Assembly (NCBI GenBank): GCA_019749945.1 | Contig: JAIEPF010000003.1 | Coordinates: 232,361-296,360, forward strand | Direction of reading: 5' to 3' | Source of the DNA: Burkholderiales bacterium | GTDB lineage: Bacteria; Pseudomonadota; Gammaproteobacteria; Burkholderiales; SG8-41 | Length of the DNA: 64,000 nt | Part shown: one piece after another, positions 1 to 8,802 of the stretch | How positions within the stretch are numbered: the first letter of the stretch is position 1 | How the letters are laid out: the number at the start of each line of letters is the position of its first letter | Translations under genes and position numbers: made by a program | The notes under the pieces: model-generated | Database searches by the model: none | What the model was told of the DNA's origin: nothing | What the model saw: only the letters and a program-made list of their open reading frames with translations

Positions 1-14
1 TCGCTCATCACTGG

Positions 15-623
15 CTACACCGGCGCCGTATCCTTGAACGAAGGACGCAGCGCAAGCTTGTCAGCCAGCCGCGCCAGATTGGGATGGTTGCGCCGCCACG
101 GCAAATCCGGCAGCCGCAATTCCAGCCAGCCCAGGCAGCAGCCGAGAGCAATGTCGGCCAGCGAAAAAAAGTCGCCGGTGCACCAGGCTTTCGCCGCCAG
201 ATCGTCGGCCATCATCTGCAGGGCACGATCCACCTTGCCCTGCTGGCGTGCGATCCACTCCGCTGACTGCTGCGCTGGCGGCCGGCGTTTTTCCATCACC
301 AGCGCCACCGCGGCATCGGTGCATCCGTCGGCCAGCGCCTCCCAGCGCCGCGCCTGGATGCGCGGACGTTTTTCCTCCGGTATCAGCCGGTTGCCCGGAC
401 TGGCGCTGTCCAGGTATTCGGCGATCACTCGCGAATCGAACAGGGTGCTCTCGTCATCCAGCACCAGCACCGGGATCTTGCCCAGCGGATTGTATCGGGT
501 GACGGTGCTGGTGTCGGTGTTCGGCGCATCAACGACAAATTCGCACTCCATGCGTTTCTCGGCGAGAACGACGCGCACCTTGCGGGTGTAGGGACTGGTG
601 GTCGTCCCGATCAGCTTCATCAT
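15..623 (-). CDS. Glutathione S-transferase family protein
   Basis: A cytosolic GST of 202 aa, the usual length for bacterial GSTs. It has an N-terminal thioredoxin-like domain beginning KLIGTTTSPYTRKVRV, in which Ser10 occupies the catalytic Ser/Cys position. The cis-Pro segment NPLGKIPVLV and the glutathione-contact segment DSRVIAEYL follow, then an all-helical C-terminal domain. Two ATGs are adjacent at the start (621-623 and 618-620), with no strong ribosome binding site, so the start could be one codon later. It is transcribed divergently from the selenoprotein gene, from a good sigma70-type promoter at 692-720. Its physiological substrate cannot be read from sequence. Confidence 0.93.
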   Translation of the reverse strand: MMKLIGTTTSPYTRKVRVVLAEKRMECEFVVDAPNTDTSTVTRYNPLGKIPVLVLDDESTLFDSRVIAEYLDSASPGNRLIPEEKRPRIQARRWEALADGCTDAAVALVMEKRRPPAQQSAEWIARQQGKVDRALQMMADDLAAKAWCTGDFFSLADIALGCCLGWLELRLPDLPWRRNHPNLARLADKLALRPSFKDTAPV

Positions 624-691
624 ATGGATTTTGCAGGGTATCTTGCGGGGTAATGTTGCGGAGTAAAAGTTACGCGGGAAAAAGCGCGCGG

Positions 692-720
692 ATTATAGCA
701 CCGCGAACCTTGACGCCCAA
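692..720 (-). promoter_or_regulatory. Sigma70-type promoter of the GST gene
   Basis: On the minus strand, TTGGGC (715-720) is followed by a 17-nt spacer and a perfect TATAAT (692-697). The predicted start of transcription is near 685, about 60 nt upstream of the GST start codon. Confidence 0.65.
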
Positions 721-775
721 CGCCACAGACCGTTAGTCTTGCCGCTCATATCAACCGCCTCGGGAAAGGTCACAT

Positions 776-1546
776 ATGGGCGCCAACGAACAGTTCATCC
801 TCTTCACCCAGCCTGGGTGAAGCAGCTGTCTCCGGGCGAAAGAGTTTCTTTCGCGCAAAAAAATCGATTTCGTCGCCATCGACGTACTGAACGATCCGCA
901 GGGCCGTGAGCGCCTGCTCAAGCTCGGCGTGCGCAACGTGCCGGTGGTCGCCAAGGGCGAGCAGTTCGTTTTCGGCCAGAACCTCGAGGACGTCGCCGAA
1001 TTCGTCGGCCTGCAGGGCACCGGCCACAAACCGCTGCCGCCGGAGGAGTTGATCAAGCGCTGGGTCATGGTGCTGCGCACCGCCCAGCGGCTGATGCGCC
1101 AGCTGCCCGACGCCCAACTGACGGAACGCGTGATCCCCAACCGCGACCGCTCGATCCGGCTGATGTGCCACCACATCTTCCGCATCGGCGAAGCATTCCT
1201 TGAATCCGTGGAAGGCGGCGTCGAATACGCGGTGCAGCTCGCCAACGTACCTCCCAAAGACGGCACCTTCATGACTGGTGACGAAATCGCGCGTTACGGC
1301 GACACCATCATCGCGCGGCTGGAAAACTGGTGGCAGAAGCTCGAGGACAAATCCTGTCAGCAGAAAATCAAGACCTTCTTCGGCATGCAACCCATCTACA
1401 TGCTTTATGAGCGTTCGACCTGGCACAGCGCGCAGCACGGCCGGCAACTCGCCGCGGTTCTGGAGCGGCTGGGCATCACGCCCGACCGGCCGCTGACGCC
1501 GGAACAACTGGCGGGGCTGCCGCTGCCTGAAAGACTATGGGAATAA
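776..1546 (+). CDS. Candidate selenoprotein: glutaredoxin-like domain (Sec15-x-x-Cys18) fused to a DinB-like domain
   Basis: The frame opens at ATG 776, seven bases after GGGAAAGG (762-769), and runs to a stop at 1544-1546. It has a single in-frame TGA at 818-820. Reading TGA as selenocysteine gives a 256-aa protein. The N-terminus is MGANEQFILFTQPG, then U15, S, S, C18, LRAKEFL, with a thioredoxin-fold cis-Pro in NVPVVAKGE (Pro56). The TGA therefore sits exactly at the first redox position of a CxxC motif. Residues about 90-245 resemble the helical DinB superfamily, with possible metal ligands His132/His133 and His217/His221 (HSAQH). A SECIS-like hairpin lies at 836-854, and selA, selB and selC are in the same window. 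The role is inferred as thiol/selenol redox chemistry coupled to a DinB-type metal site; the substrate is unknown. The alternative is a sequencing error or a pseudogene with the downstream GTG at 929 as start. Confidence 0.85.
836..854 (+). promoter_or_regulatory. Bacterial SECIS element (hairpin after the Sec TGA)
   Basis: GCGAAAG (836-842) pairs perfectly with CTTTCGC (848-854) around the 5-nt loop AGTTT (843-847). The stem begins 16 nt and the apical loop 23 nt after the TGA. The second loop base is G, followed by U, as in loops bound by the SelB C-terminal winged-helix domain. The hairpin lies inside the coding frame, as bacterial SECIS elements do. Confidence 0.75.
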
Positions 1547-1552
1547 TCTTTT

Positions 1553-1573
1553 AAAATCAATAATTTATATAAA
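1553..1573 (+). repeat. AT-rich intergenic repeat, copy 1
   Basis: AAAATCAATA, two variable bases, then TTATATAAA. It matches copy 3 (24616-24636) at 19 of 21 positions. It lies between the selenoprotein stop codon and the terminator. Confidence 0.6.
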
Positions 1574-1603
1574 ATGCCGGCGTCTTTCGATGCCGGTATT
1601 TTT
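1574..1603 (+). terminator. Rho-independent terminator after the selenoprotein gene
   Basis: ATGCCGGC (1574-1581) pairs with GCCGGTAT (1592-1599), including one G-U pair, around a 10-nt loop. A run of T follows. It ends the selenoprotein transcript and also argues against the ATG at 1574 as the start of the amidase. Confidence 0.7.
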
Positions 1604-1621
1604 AATTTCAGGTCACACTGC

Positions 1622-2908
1622 ATGAACGCCAGACTCCCGCATCAACTCACTGCCAGCGAAATCGTCCAGGCCATCGCCGCCGGCAAAACCACCGCTGTCG
1701 CTGTGGCGGAATCCTGCCTCGGGCACATCACTGAGCGCGAGCCGCAGCTTGGTGCCTGGCATTACCTCGATCCGGAACTGGTGCTCGCACAGGCGCGCGC
1801 GCTCGACCAACGCGGCAGCATCGGGCCGCTGCAGGGTGTGCCGGTGGGCATCAAGGACATCATCGACACCGCCGACATGCCCACCGAATACGGCACGCCC
1901 ATCCACCAGGGACGCCGGCCGGGCATCGACGCCGCCTGCGTCGCACTCACCCGCCGCGCCGGCGGATTGATCATGGGCAAGACCGTCACCACCGAGTTCG
2001 CCAATTTTTTCCCGGGCAAAACCCGCAATCCCTTCGATCCGCAACGCACCCCCGGCGGCTCCTCCAGTGGTTCAGCCGCTGCCGTCGGCGCCGGCATGGT
2101 GCCGCTGGGCGTGGGCACACAAACCACGGCATCCACCATCCGCCCGGCTGCATTCTGCGGCTGTGTCGGTTACCGGCCGACCTGGGGCGACCTGCGCTGC
2201 GCCGGGGTGATGGAAGCCTCGGGCTCGCTGGACACGCTGGGCCTGATCGCGCGATCGATCGAGGATGTCGCGTTGTACCGCGATGTGCTGCTCGGCGTGG
2301 CGCCCGAGGCGCTGCCCGCGGACAGCGCGGCGCCGCGCATCGGCTTCTGCCGCAGCCACATCTGGGATCAGTGCGAAGCGGACACGCAAAGGCAGATCGA
2401 AGCCTGCGCGGCGAAACTCGCCGGGGCCGGCGCCAAAGTCAGCGACGTCACGCTGCCCGGCGAATTTACGCGCATCGAAGACGCCCATCGCTGGATCTCG
2501 AGTTTTGAGTTCGCGCGCAACCGCGCCTGGGAAATCGACCATCACTGGGAGATGATCAGCGAGCGGCTGCGCAGCAACCGCATCCGCGACGGGCTCGACT
2601 GCCGCTACGAAACCTACCGGGATGCGCGTGATTTCCTCGAACGGCAACGGCTGGTGCTCGACGACCTGATGGCGGATTACGACGTGCTGCTCACACCGTC
2701 CGTCGCGGGCGAAGCCCCGATCGGTCTCCATTCCACCGGCAACGCGTCATTCTGCGCGATCTGGACCAGCACGCATGTGCCGGCCGTGACCCTGCCGCTG
2801 TTCAAGGGACCCAACGGCCTGCCGGTCGGCGTGCAGCTGATCGGCAAACGCAACAACGACCGCAGGTTATTTGCAGCCGCGCGCTGGGTGCAACGCGCCT
2901 GGGATTGA
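1622..2908 (+). CDS. Amidase signature family hydrolase
   Basis: A 428-aa amidase signature enzyme (GatA/FAAH superfamily) that hydrolyses an amide C-N bond. The Ser-cisSer-Lys triad is visible: Lys78 in VGIKDIIDT, the cis-Ser in the GGSSSGS stretch (residues 145-151; Ser147 gives the usual 24-residue spacing) and the nucleophile Ser171 in GTQTTAST. The frame is open upstream to ATG 1574, but that codon is part of a terminator hairpin, so I chose ATG 1622. It converges on a Bug-type receptor whose gene ends 23 bp away. Substrate unknown; it is unlikely to be GatA because gatB and gatC are absent. Confidence 0.88.
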   Translation: MNARLPHQLTASEIVQAIAAGKTTAVAVAESCLGHITEREPQLGAWHYLDPELVLAQARALDQRGSIGPLQGVPVGIKDIIDTADMPTEYGTPIHQGRRPGIDAACVALTRRAGGLIMGKTVTTEFANFFPGKTRNPFDPQRTPGGSSSGSAAAVGAGMVPLGVGTQTTASTIRPAAFCGCVGYRPTWGDLRCAGVMEASGSLDTLGLIARSIEDVALYRDVLLGVAPEALPADSAAPRIGFCRSHIWDQCEADTQRQIEACAAKLAGAGAKVSDVTLPGEFTRIEDAHRWISSFEFARNRAWEIDHHWEMISERLRSNRIRDGLDCRYETYRDARDFLERQRLVLDDLMADYDVLLTPSVAGEAPIGLHSTGNASFCAIWTSTHVPAVTLPLFKGPNGLPVGVQLIGKRNNDRRLFAAARWVQRAWD

Positions 2909-2931
2909 TCGCCGCGTCAGCCGGCCTTGAT

Positions 2932-3903
2932 TCAGTCGCCCTTGACGTTCGCGTCCCTGATCACCTTGCCCCACTTCGCGGTTTCGGCGCGGATGTAGGT
3001 CGCGAACCCTTCCGGCGAACTGGACGTGGCGATGATGCCCGCATCCATCAGGCGTTTTTTTACATCGGGCTGGCTCAGCGCGCGGGCAGTCTCGGTGGAA
3101 ACCCGCTCGATGATGTCCTTCGGCGTGCCCGCGGGCGCAAACAGGCCGTACCAGTTGTTGACTTCAAAACCCTTCAACCCGGCTTCGGACATGGTCGGCA
3201 GATTCGGCAGGCCTTCGAAACGTTTGCTGCCCGCCACCGCCAGTGCCCGCACCCTGTTGCTTTCGATCGCGCCGGTCGCAGTCGACAGCGTGGAAAACAC
3301 GATCTGCACATTGCCCGCCATCAGATCCAGCATCGCCGGTGCGCCGCCTTTGTACGGCACATGCGCCATCTTGACCTTGACCATCGCATTAAACAGCTCT
3401 CCGGCGAGGTGATCGGCCGCGCCCGAACCCGAAGAACCGTAATTGAGATCCGTGGGTCGCGCCTTGGCAATCGCGATCAGTTCCTTCACCGATTTCGCCG
3501 GCAGCGACGGATGCACCACCAGCACGTTGACCGCCACCGCGGCCTGCGAAATCGGCGCCAGGTCCTTCAGCGGGTCATAGGGCATTTTGCTCAACAGGGC
3601 GGGATTGATGGCGATGGGACCGATGGTGCCCATCACCAGGGTATAGCCGTCGGGCGGTGATTTCGCCGCCAGGTCCACACCCAGCATGCCGCCGGCACCG
3701 CCGCGGTTATCGACGATCACCTGCTGACCCAGCGATACCGTCAGTTTCTGCGCAACAGCCCGCGACGTGATGTCCGCACCGCCGCCGGGGGCGAACGGAC
3801 TGATCAGCCGCACCGATCGGTTAGGCCAGGACTGCGCCACGGCAACCCCGGTAATCAATGCCATCACCACGCCACCCAGCCATCGCATCGCTTGTTTGTT
3901 CAT
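2932..3903 (-). CDS. Tripartite tricarboxylate receptor family (Bug/TctC) substrate-binding protein
   Basis: A periplasmic solute-binding protein of 323 aa with an N-terminal signal peptide (MNKQAMRWLGGVVMALITG..., cleavage probable after AVAQ). The family hallmarks are present: WPNRSVRLISPFAPGGGADI, then VDNRGGAGGMLG, then PPDGYTLVMG. The open frame extends to 4023, but ATG 3903 follows a clear AGGAG and gives a standard signal peptide. Bug proteins bind carboxylated or polar small molecules for TctAB-type transport. No permease genes are adjacent, so this is an orphan receptor whose ligand cannot be predicted. Confidence 0.92.
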   Translation of the reverse strand: MNKQAMRWLGGVVMALITGVAVAQSWPNRSVRLISPFAPGGGADITSRAVAQKLTVSLGQQVIVDNRGGAGGMLGVDLAAKSPPDGYTLVMGTIGPIAINPALLSKMPYDPLKDLAPISQAAVAVNVLVVHPSLPAKSVKELIAIAKARPTDLNYGSSGSGAADHLAGELFNAMVKVKMAHVPYKGGAPAMLDLMAGNVQIVFSTLSTATGAIESNRVRALAVAGSKRFEGLPNLPTMSEAGLKGFEVNNWYGLFAPAGTPKDIIERVSTETARALSQPDVKKRLMDAGIIATSSSPEGFATYIRAETAKWGKVIRDANVKGD

Positions 3904-4083
3904 TGCAGCTGCTCCTGTCCAGTCATCGTTCGCCATGAAAAACAGATCCATTAAACAGAGTCCGGGATCGCAAAAAGCATGCCATTGCCGCCACAGGCCG
4001 GACAGACGGGCTGGCAACAGCATGCATCACGCATTGCGCCTCGGAATGGCGCAAGACGCACCACAAACCGGCACGCGCCGGTG

Positions 4084-5070
4084 TCACTGCGGCTTGATTC
4101 CCGCCGCCTTGACGATTTTGCCGTAAAGCGCGAGATCATTCCGGATGACCTGCGCGAACTGCTCGGGCGTGTTGCCGACCAGCTCATTGCCGCCCTGCGT
4201 CGCCAGCCTCTCGATGACATCGGGCATTTTCAGCGCCTTGACCACTTCGCGATGGAGCCGCTCGATGACCGGTTTCGGCGTACCCGCCGGCGCCACCACC
4301 GCCTGCCATTGCGTCAGCGCGAAATCCTTGAGCCCGAGTTCCTGCAGGGTCGGCACCTCCGGCAATGCCGACGCGCGTCTGGCCCCTGTCACGCCGATCG
4401 CGCGCAGCTTGCCGCCGCGCAACTGCGGCACCGCGGTGATCACGGTGTCGAACATGTAGCTGATCTGTCCGCCAAGCAAGGCCGCCAGCGCCAGCGAGCT
4501 GCCGGTGTAAGGCACGTGTATCGATTTGGTACTGGTCATCAGGTTGAACAGTTCGCCCGACAGGTGGTTGCCGCCGCCGATGCCGGTCGAACCATAGGTC
4601 ATCTGCCCCGGCTTTGACTGCAGCAGCTTGATGAAGTCCGGCAGGGTTTTCACCGGCGCCGCGGGCGGCACCACCAGCACATACATGTACGAAGTACCCT
4701 GCGTGATCGGCGCGAAATCGCGCAAGGTGTCGTACTGCAGTTTTTGGTACAGGTGAGGATTGACGGTCAACGGCCCGCTGTTGCCCATCAGCAGCGTGTA
4801 GCCGTCGGCGGGGGCTTTGGCCACCAGATCGGTACCGATGCCGCCGTTGGCGCCGCCGCGGTTGTCGACCACCACCGTCTGGCCCAGGGCTTCGGTCAGC
4901 TTCTGGCCGATGGTGCGCGTAAAAATGTCGCCGGCGCCGCCGGGGGCATAAGGGCAGATGAAACGAATCGGCCGGGTCGGGTAGGCGGTTTCGGCAGCAT
5001 TGAGCGCGCCGGTCGTGCCCAGCGCCAGCAGCACCGTCATGATGCCTAACAATCTTGCAGCCCCCTTCAT
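4084..5070 (-). CDS. Tripartite tricarboxylate receptor family (Bug/TctC) substrate-binding protein
   Basis: A 328-aa periplasmic binding protein. The signal peptide (MKGAARLLGIMTVLLALG..., ending near LNAAE) precedes YPTRPIRFICPYAPGGAGDI, then VDNRGGANGGIG and PADGYTLLMG, all Bug-family signatures. An AGGGGG ribosome binding site lies 6 nt before the ATG. It is upstream of, and in the same direction as, the receptor at 2932-3903, separated by 180 bp in which I see no gene. The two receptors are clearly divergent from each other and probably bind different ligands. Confidence 0.92.
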   Translation of the reverse strand: MKGAARLLGIMTVLLALGTTGALNAAETAYPTRPIRFICPYAPGGAGDIFTRTIGQKLTEALGQTVVVDNRGGANGGIGTDLVAKAPADGYTLLMGNSGPLTVNPHLYQKLQYDTLRDFAPITQGTSYMYVLVVPPAAPVKTLPDFIKLLQSKPGQMTYGSTGIGGGNHLSGELFNLMTSTKSIHVPYTGSSLALAALLGGQISYMFDTVITAVPQLRGGKLRAIGVTGARRASALPEVPTLQELGLKDFALTQWQAVVAPAGTPKPVIERLHREVVKALKMPDVIERLATQGGNELVGNTPEQFAQVIRNDLALYGKIVKAAGIKPQ

Positions 5071-5240
5071 TGCGACCCCCTTGTGCGGTTGATTACATGC
5101 TGCAGCGCATGCATGGCCAGAATAGCACGCGCCTGTGCAGTTACGATAAACTGCGCCTTCGCCTTACTCCCTGAACGCCCGCTGGCCCCCGATGATCGTC
5201 TGCGCATGAACCCTGTCTGCCACCGCATGGCTCCGCCGCC

Positions 5241-6635
5241 ATGGTGAATCCTGCCGCAGCCGCGCGTCGCGCGTTGCCCTCGGTGGATCGCCTGCTCGGC
5301 AGCGCCACGGTCGCGGCACTCATCACCGCGTACGGCCGCAGCCGCGTAACCGAAATCCTGCGCCATGCGCTCGATGCCGAGCGCGAGCGGCTGGCACAAC
5401 CCGACGCCGCCTGGAACGAACAGCAGTTCCTGCAGTCCTGCACCAGCGCACTGGAACAGGGCGCAGCACCTTCGCTGAAACCCGTGTTCAACCTGACCGG
5501 CACCGTGCTGCACACCAACCTCGGCCGCGCAGTGATGCCGCAAAAGGCCGCGGAGGCGGTGATGGCGGCGATGACGCGCCCGGTCAATCTTGAATTTGAA
5601 CTGTCGACCGGCGGACGCGGCGAACGCGACAGCCATGTCGAGCGCTGGCTGAAACAACTCACCGGCGGCGAAAAAGCCGTCGCCGTCAACAACAATGCCG
5701 CAGCGGTCTACCTTGCGCTGAACACGCTGGCGCTGAAGCGCGAAGTGCTGGTATCTCGCGGCGAACTGATTGAAATCGGCGGCGCCTTCCGCATCCCCGA
5801 CATCATGGCGCGCGCCGGCGTCAAACTGGTCGAAGTCGGCACCACCAACCGCACCCACCTCAGAGACTTCGCTGAAGCCATCACGCCGCGCACTGCAGCG
5901 ATCATGAAGGTGCACACCAGCAATTACGTGGTGCAGGGCTTCACCGCCACGGTGCCCGAACCCGATCTGGCGAAACTCGCGCATGAGCACGACCTGCCGT
6001 TCATCGTCGACCTTGGCAGCGGCACCCTGATCGACCTCGAACAATACGGCTTGCCGCACGAACCGACGCCGCGGGAAACCCTGGCCCAGGGCGCCGACGT
6101 CGTCACCTTCAGCGGTGACAAGCTGCTCGGCGGGCCGCAGGCCGGACTGCTGGTGGGACGCCGCGATCTGATGGCGCGCATCGCGAAAAACCCGATGAAA
6201 CGCGCATTGCGCCTCGACAAGCTGACACTGACCGCGCTCGATGCCGTATTGCGCCTGTACCTGCATCCGGAGCGCCTGCATGAAGAACTGCCGGCGCTGC
6301 AACTGCTGACCCGCAAGGCGGATGACATTGCTGCACAGGCCGCACGCGTGCTGCCGCCGGTTGCCGCCGCATTGGGCGAAGCCTGGCGCGTCGAAATCAC
6401 CGCCTGCAAAAGCCAGATCGGCAGCGGCGCGCTGCCGGTGGATGTCATGCCCAGCAGCGGCCTGGCCATGTCGCCGTCCGGCAAAAAGGGCAATGTCGGC
6501 AATCTCGCCACCGCGTTCCGCGCGCTGCCGGTGCCGGTGATTGGCTACATCAAGGACGGCGCCTTTGTACTCGACCTGCGCTGCCTGGATCATGAAGACG
6601 AATTCGTCGCGCAGCTTGGGAAGCTTAAAATCTAA
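5241..6635 (+). CDS. selA: L-seryl-tRNA(Sec) selenium transferase
   Basis: A PLP enzyme of 464 aa, matching E. coli SelA in length. It converts seryl-tRNA(Sec) to selenocysteinyl-tRNA(Sec) using selenophosphate. Diagnostic segments are FNLTGTVLHTNLGRAVMP, LSTGGRGERDSHVE, the PLP-contact region VDLGSGTL and the PLP lysine Lys294 in TFSGDKLLGGPQAG. The N-terminal tRNA-binding domain (SVDRLLGS...) is present. The start is ATG 5241; no good ribosome binding site is visible and nearby GTG/ATG alternatives exist. It precedes selB by 143 bp, a gap filled by an inverted repeat. Its presence implies genomic selenoproteins; the candidate at 776 is one. Confidence 0.97.
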   Translation: MVNPAAAARRALPSVDRLLGSATVAALITAYGRSRVTEILRHALDAERERLAQPDAAWNEQQFLQSCTSALEQGAAPSLKPVFNLTGTVLHTNLGRAVMPQKAAEAVMAAMTRPVNLEFELSTGGRGERDSHVERWLKQLTGGEKAVAVNNNAAAVYLALNTLALKREVLVSRGELIEIGGAFRIPDIMARAGVKLVEVGTTNRTHLRDFAEAITPRTAAIMKVHTSNYVVQGFTATVPEPDLAKLAHEHDLPFIVDLGSGTLIDLEQYGLPHEPTPRETLAQGADVVTFSGDKLLGGPQAGLLVGRRDLMARIAKNPMKRALRLDKLTLTALDAVLRLYLHPERLHEELPALQLLTRKADDIAAQAARVLPPVAAALGEAWRVEITACKSQIGSGALPVDVMPSSGLAMSPSGKKGNVGNLATAFRALPVPVIGYIKDGAFVLDLRCLDHEDEFVAQLGKLKI

Positions 6636-6644
6636 ACCCCTTTT

Positions 6645-6762
6645 AGCCACAGAGGACACAGAGAGCACAGAGAAAACCCGGAAACAGCTATCAAGAGATG
6701 AACCGGCATCAGATAATTTTCTGATTTTGTTCTCCTCTGTGAACTCTGTGACCTCTGTGGCT
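6645..6762. repeat. Long imperfect inverted repeat between selA and selB
   Basis: Left arm 6645-6672 and right arm 6735-6762 are reverse complements at 25 of 28 positions. Each is built from CACAGAG repeats (for example AGCCACAGAGG and CCTCTGTGGCT). The arms enclose about 62 nt. The pattern looks like the CACAGAG-type palindromic repeats scattered in many environmental proteobacterial genomes. It would form a long hairpin in a selA-selB transcript. Confidence 0.75.
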
Positions 6763-6778
6763 CAACGCTTTTGAATTT

Positions 6779-8788
6779 ATGATCGTCGCTACTGCAGGCC
6801 ACATCGACCACGGCAAGACCTTGCTGGTCAAAACCCTGACCGGCACCGACACCGACCGCCTGCCCGAAGAAAAAGCGCGCGGCATTTCGATCGACCTCGG
6901 TTTCGCCTACCTGCCGCTGGATGACGGCGGACTGATCGGCTTTGTCGATGTGCCCGGCCACGAACGTTTCATCCGCAACATGCTGGCCGGCGTGTCAGGC
7001 ATCGATTTCGCGCTGCTGATTGTCGCCGCCGACGACGGCGTGATGCCGCAGACCATCGAACACCTGCAGATCCTCGACCTGCTGCACATCCGCCGCGGCG
7101 CCGCGATCATCACCAAGGCCGACCGTGTTGATGCCGCGCGTATCGCCGAAGTCAGCGAACAGGTGCGCGCGCTGCTGGCGAATACCAATCTGTCCGGCGC
7201 CACCATCCATCCGGTGTCCGCGGTCAGCGGCGCCGGCATGGCCGATTTGAAAGCGCTGCTGCTGCGTGAAGCCGCCGCGAAAAGCCTGCGCAGCGCCGAA
7301 GGCCAGCACCTGCGTTACGCCATCGACCGCGCCTTCAGCATTGCCGGCAGCGGCACCGTGGTCACCGGCACGGTATTCAACGGCACGGTCAATACCGGGG
7401 ACAAACTGGTCATTTCGCCCGCCGGCATCGAAGTGCGGGTGCGCAGCATCCAGATCCACGGCAAAACCGCGGAACGGGCACGTGCCGGCGAACGCTGCGC
7501 GCTGAACCTGACCGGGGCCGATGTCGACTCGGTACGCCGCGGCGACTGGGTCATGGCCGCGGCCATCCACCGCCCGACACGCAAACTCGATGTGCGCCTG
7601 AGCGTGCTGCCCGCTGAAACCCGTGCGCTGAAGCACTGGACCCCCGTGCACCTGCACCTCGCCACGGCAGATGTCACTGCACGCGTATCGCTGCGCCGCG
7701 GTGAAGGACTGGCACCGGGCAGCGGCGGCATTGCGCAACTGGTGCTCGATGAACCGGTTTCAGCGCTGCATGGCGACCGTTTCATCCTGCGCGACCAGTC
7801 CTCAGCCCGCACCATCGGCGGCGGCAGCATCATCGACCCGCTGCCGCCGGCGGTACGGCGCAGCAAGACGCGTGACGCCACGCTGGCCGCGCTGGAATCC
7901 GCCGATCACGTCATGGCATTGGCCGCCCTGGCGGCGAACGACAAACATCCGGTCGACCTTGCCCACTTCACGGCGATTTTCAATTTGCTGCCCGATATTG
8001 CGTCCGCCGCTTACGCCAAAGCCGGACTGGTACCGCTGGGCAAGGAACACCGCTTTGCCGTCACGCAACAGCGATTGGCTGCACTGCAGGAAGCCGCGGC
8101 AAAACAGGCGCTGGCCTTCCATCAAGCACAACCGCAGGCCCCCGGCATGGAAATCGAAACCCTGCACGCCGCACTGGCGCCGGAACTCGACGCCGATGCC
8201 TTCGGCCATGTGCTGCGCCTGCTCGCCGACCAGCGCCGGATCGAAATCCACAGCTCGCTGGTGCGCAAGCCCGGTCACGACAGCACGGCCAACAGCGCCG
8301 ACGTCAAACTGTGGGAAACCGTGCAGCCGGTGCTGACCGCAGCCGGATTCAATCCGCCGCCGCTGAAAGAACTCGCGCCACAACTGAAACTGAAGGACGC
8401 CATCCTCAAGGATTTCCTCTACCGCCAGATGAAAGCCGGCAATCTGTACAAGGTCGGCGCCGAGCGCTTTTACCTCAAGTCCACCATGGCCGTGCTGGCC
8501 GCGACGGCACAGGCCGTACACGCCAAACAGCCCAACGGCCTCTTTACCGCCGCACAGTATCGCGACGCCATCGGCATCGGCCGCACACTGGCGATCGAGA
8601 TCCTCGAAGCACTGGATGGGCTGACCATTACCCAGCGTGTCGGTGATGCACGCAAGATGCGCAAGGATTTTGTACCCATCCTCGGCGCCGCTGATCCTGC
8701 GCCGCCGCCAGCGCCCGGTGCAGCACCGAAGCCTCAGCAACAACAAAAACCACAACAACGCCCCCCTTTCCGCAACAAACGGTATTAA
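6779..8788 (+). CDS. selB: Selenocysteine-specific translation elongation factor
   Basis: A 669-aa GTPase that carries Sec-tRNA to the ribosome at UGA codons marked by a SECIS. The G-domain starts at residue 1, with P-loop GHIDHGKT (7-14), the switch motif DVPGH (57-61) and the guanine-specificity motif TKAD (112-115). EF-Tu-like domains 2 and 3 follow. The C-terminal half carries the winged-helix repeats that bind SECIS RNA (for example [12 protein letters not shown], and the [20 protein letters not shown] recognition-helix region). It ends in a Pro/Gln-rich basic tail of about 30 residues. The length is slightly above E. coli SelB (614 aa). It is likely co-transcribed with the flavoprotein that starts 15 bp downstream. 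Confidence 0.97.
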   Translation: MIVATAGHIDHGKTLLVKTLTGTDTDRLPEEKARGISIDLGFAYLPLDDGGLIGFVDVPGHERFIRNMLAGVSGIDFALLIVAADDGVMPQTIEHLQILDLLHIRRGAAIITKADRVDAARIAEVSEQVRALLANTNLSGATIHPVSAVSGAGMADLKALLLREAAAKSLRSAEGQHLRYAIDRAFSIAGSGTVVTGTVFNGTVNTGDKLVISPAGIEVRVRSIQIHGKTAERARAGERCALNLTGADVDSVRRGDWVMAAAIHRPTRKLDVRLSVLPAETRALKHWTPVHLHLATADVTARVSLRRGEGLAPGSGGIAQLVLDEPVSALHGDRFILRDQSSARTIGGGSIIDPLPPAVRRSKTRDATLAALESADHVMALAALAANDKHPVDLAHFTAIFNLLPDIASAAYAKAGLVPLGKEHRFAVTQQRLAALQEAAAKQALAFHQAQPQAPGMEIETLHAALAPELDADAFGHVLRLLADQRRIEIHSSLVRKPGHDSTANSADVKLWETVQPVLTAAGFNPPPLKELAPQLKLKDAILKDFLYRQMKAGNLYKVGAERFYLKSTMAVLAATAQAVHAKQPNGLFTAAQYRDAIGIGRTLAIEILEALDGLTITQRVGDARKMRKDFVPILGAADPAPPPAPGAAPKPQQQQKPQQRPPFRNKRY

Positions 8789-8802
8789 AAGAGAGCACCC
8801 GC

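Noticed and set aside
818..820. Reading the TGA as a frameshift or a disrupted pseudogene.
   Set aside because: The frame is identical on both sides, no indel is needed, the codon falls exactly on the redox Cys position, and selA, selB, selC and a hairpin are present. A point error cannot be excluded without re-sequencing.
751..1507. Two minus-strand open frames of 173 and 245 codons over the selenoprotein gene.
   Set aside because: They show no recognisable domain and mirror the codon pattern of the plus-strand gene; typical antisense shadows in GC-rich DNA.
929..1546. GTG 929 as the true start of a 205-aa DinB protein.
   Set aside because: It would cut a thioredoxin fold in the middle, has no ribosome binding site, and ignores the good start at 776.
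1574..1621. ATG 1574 as start of the amidase.
   Set aside because: This ATG is the first base pairs of a rho-independent terminator hairpin and lacks a ribosome binding site.
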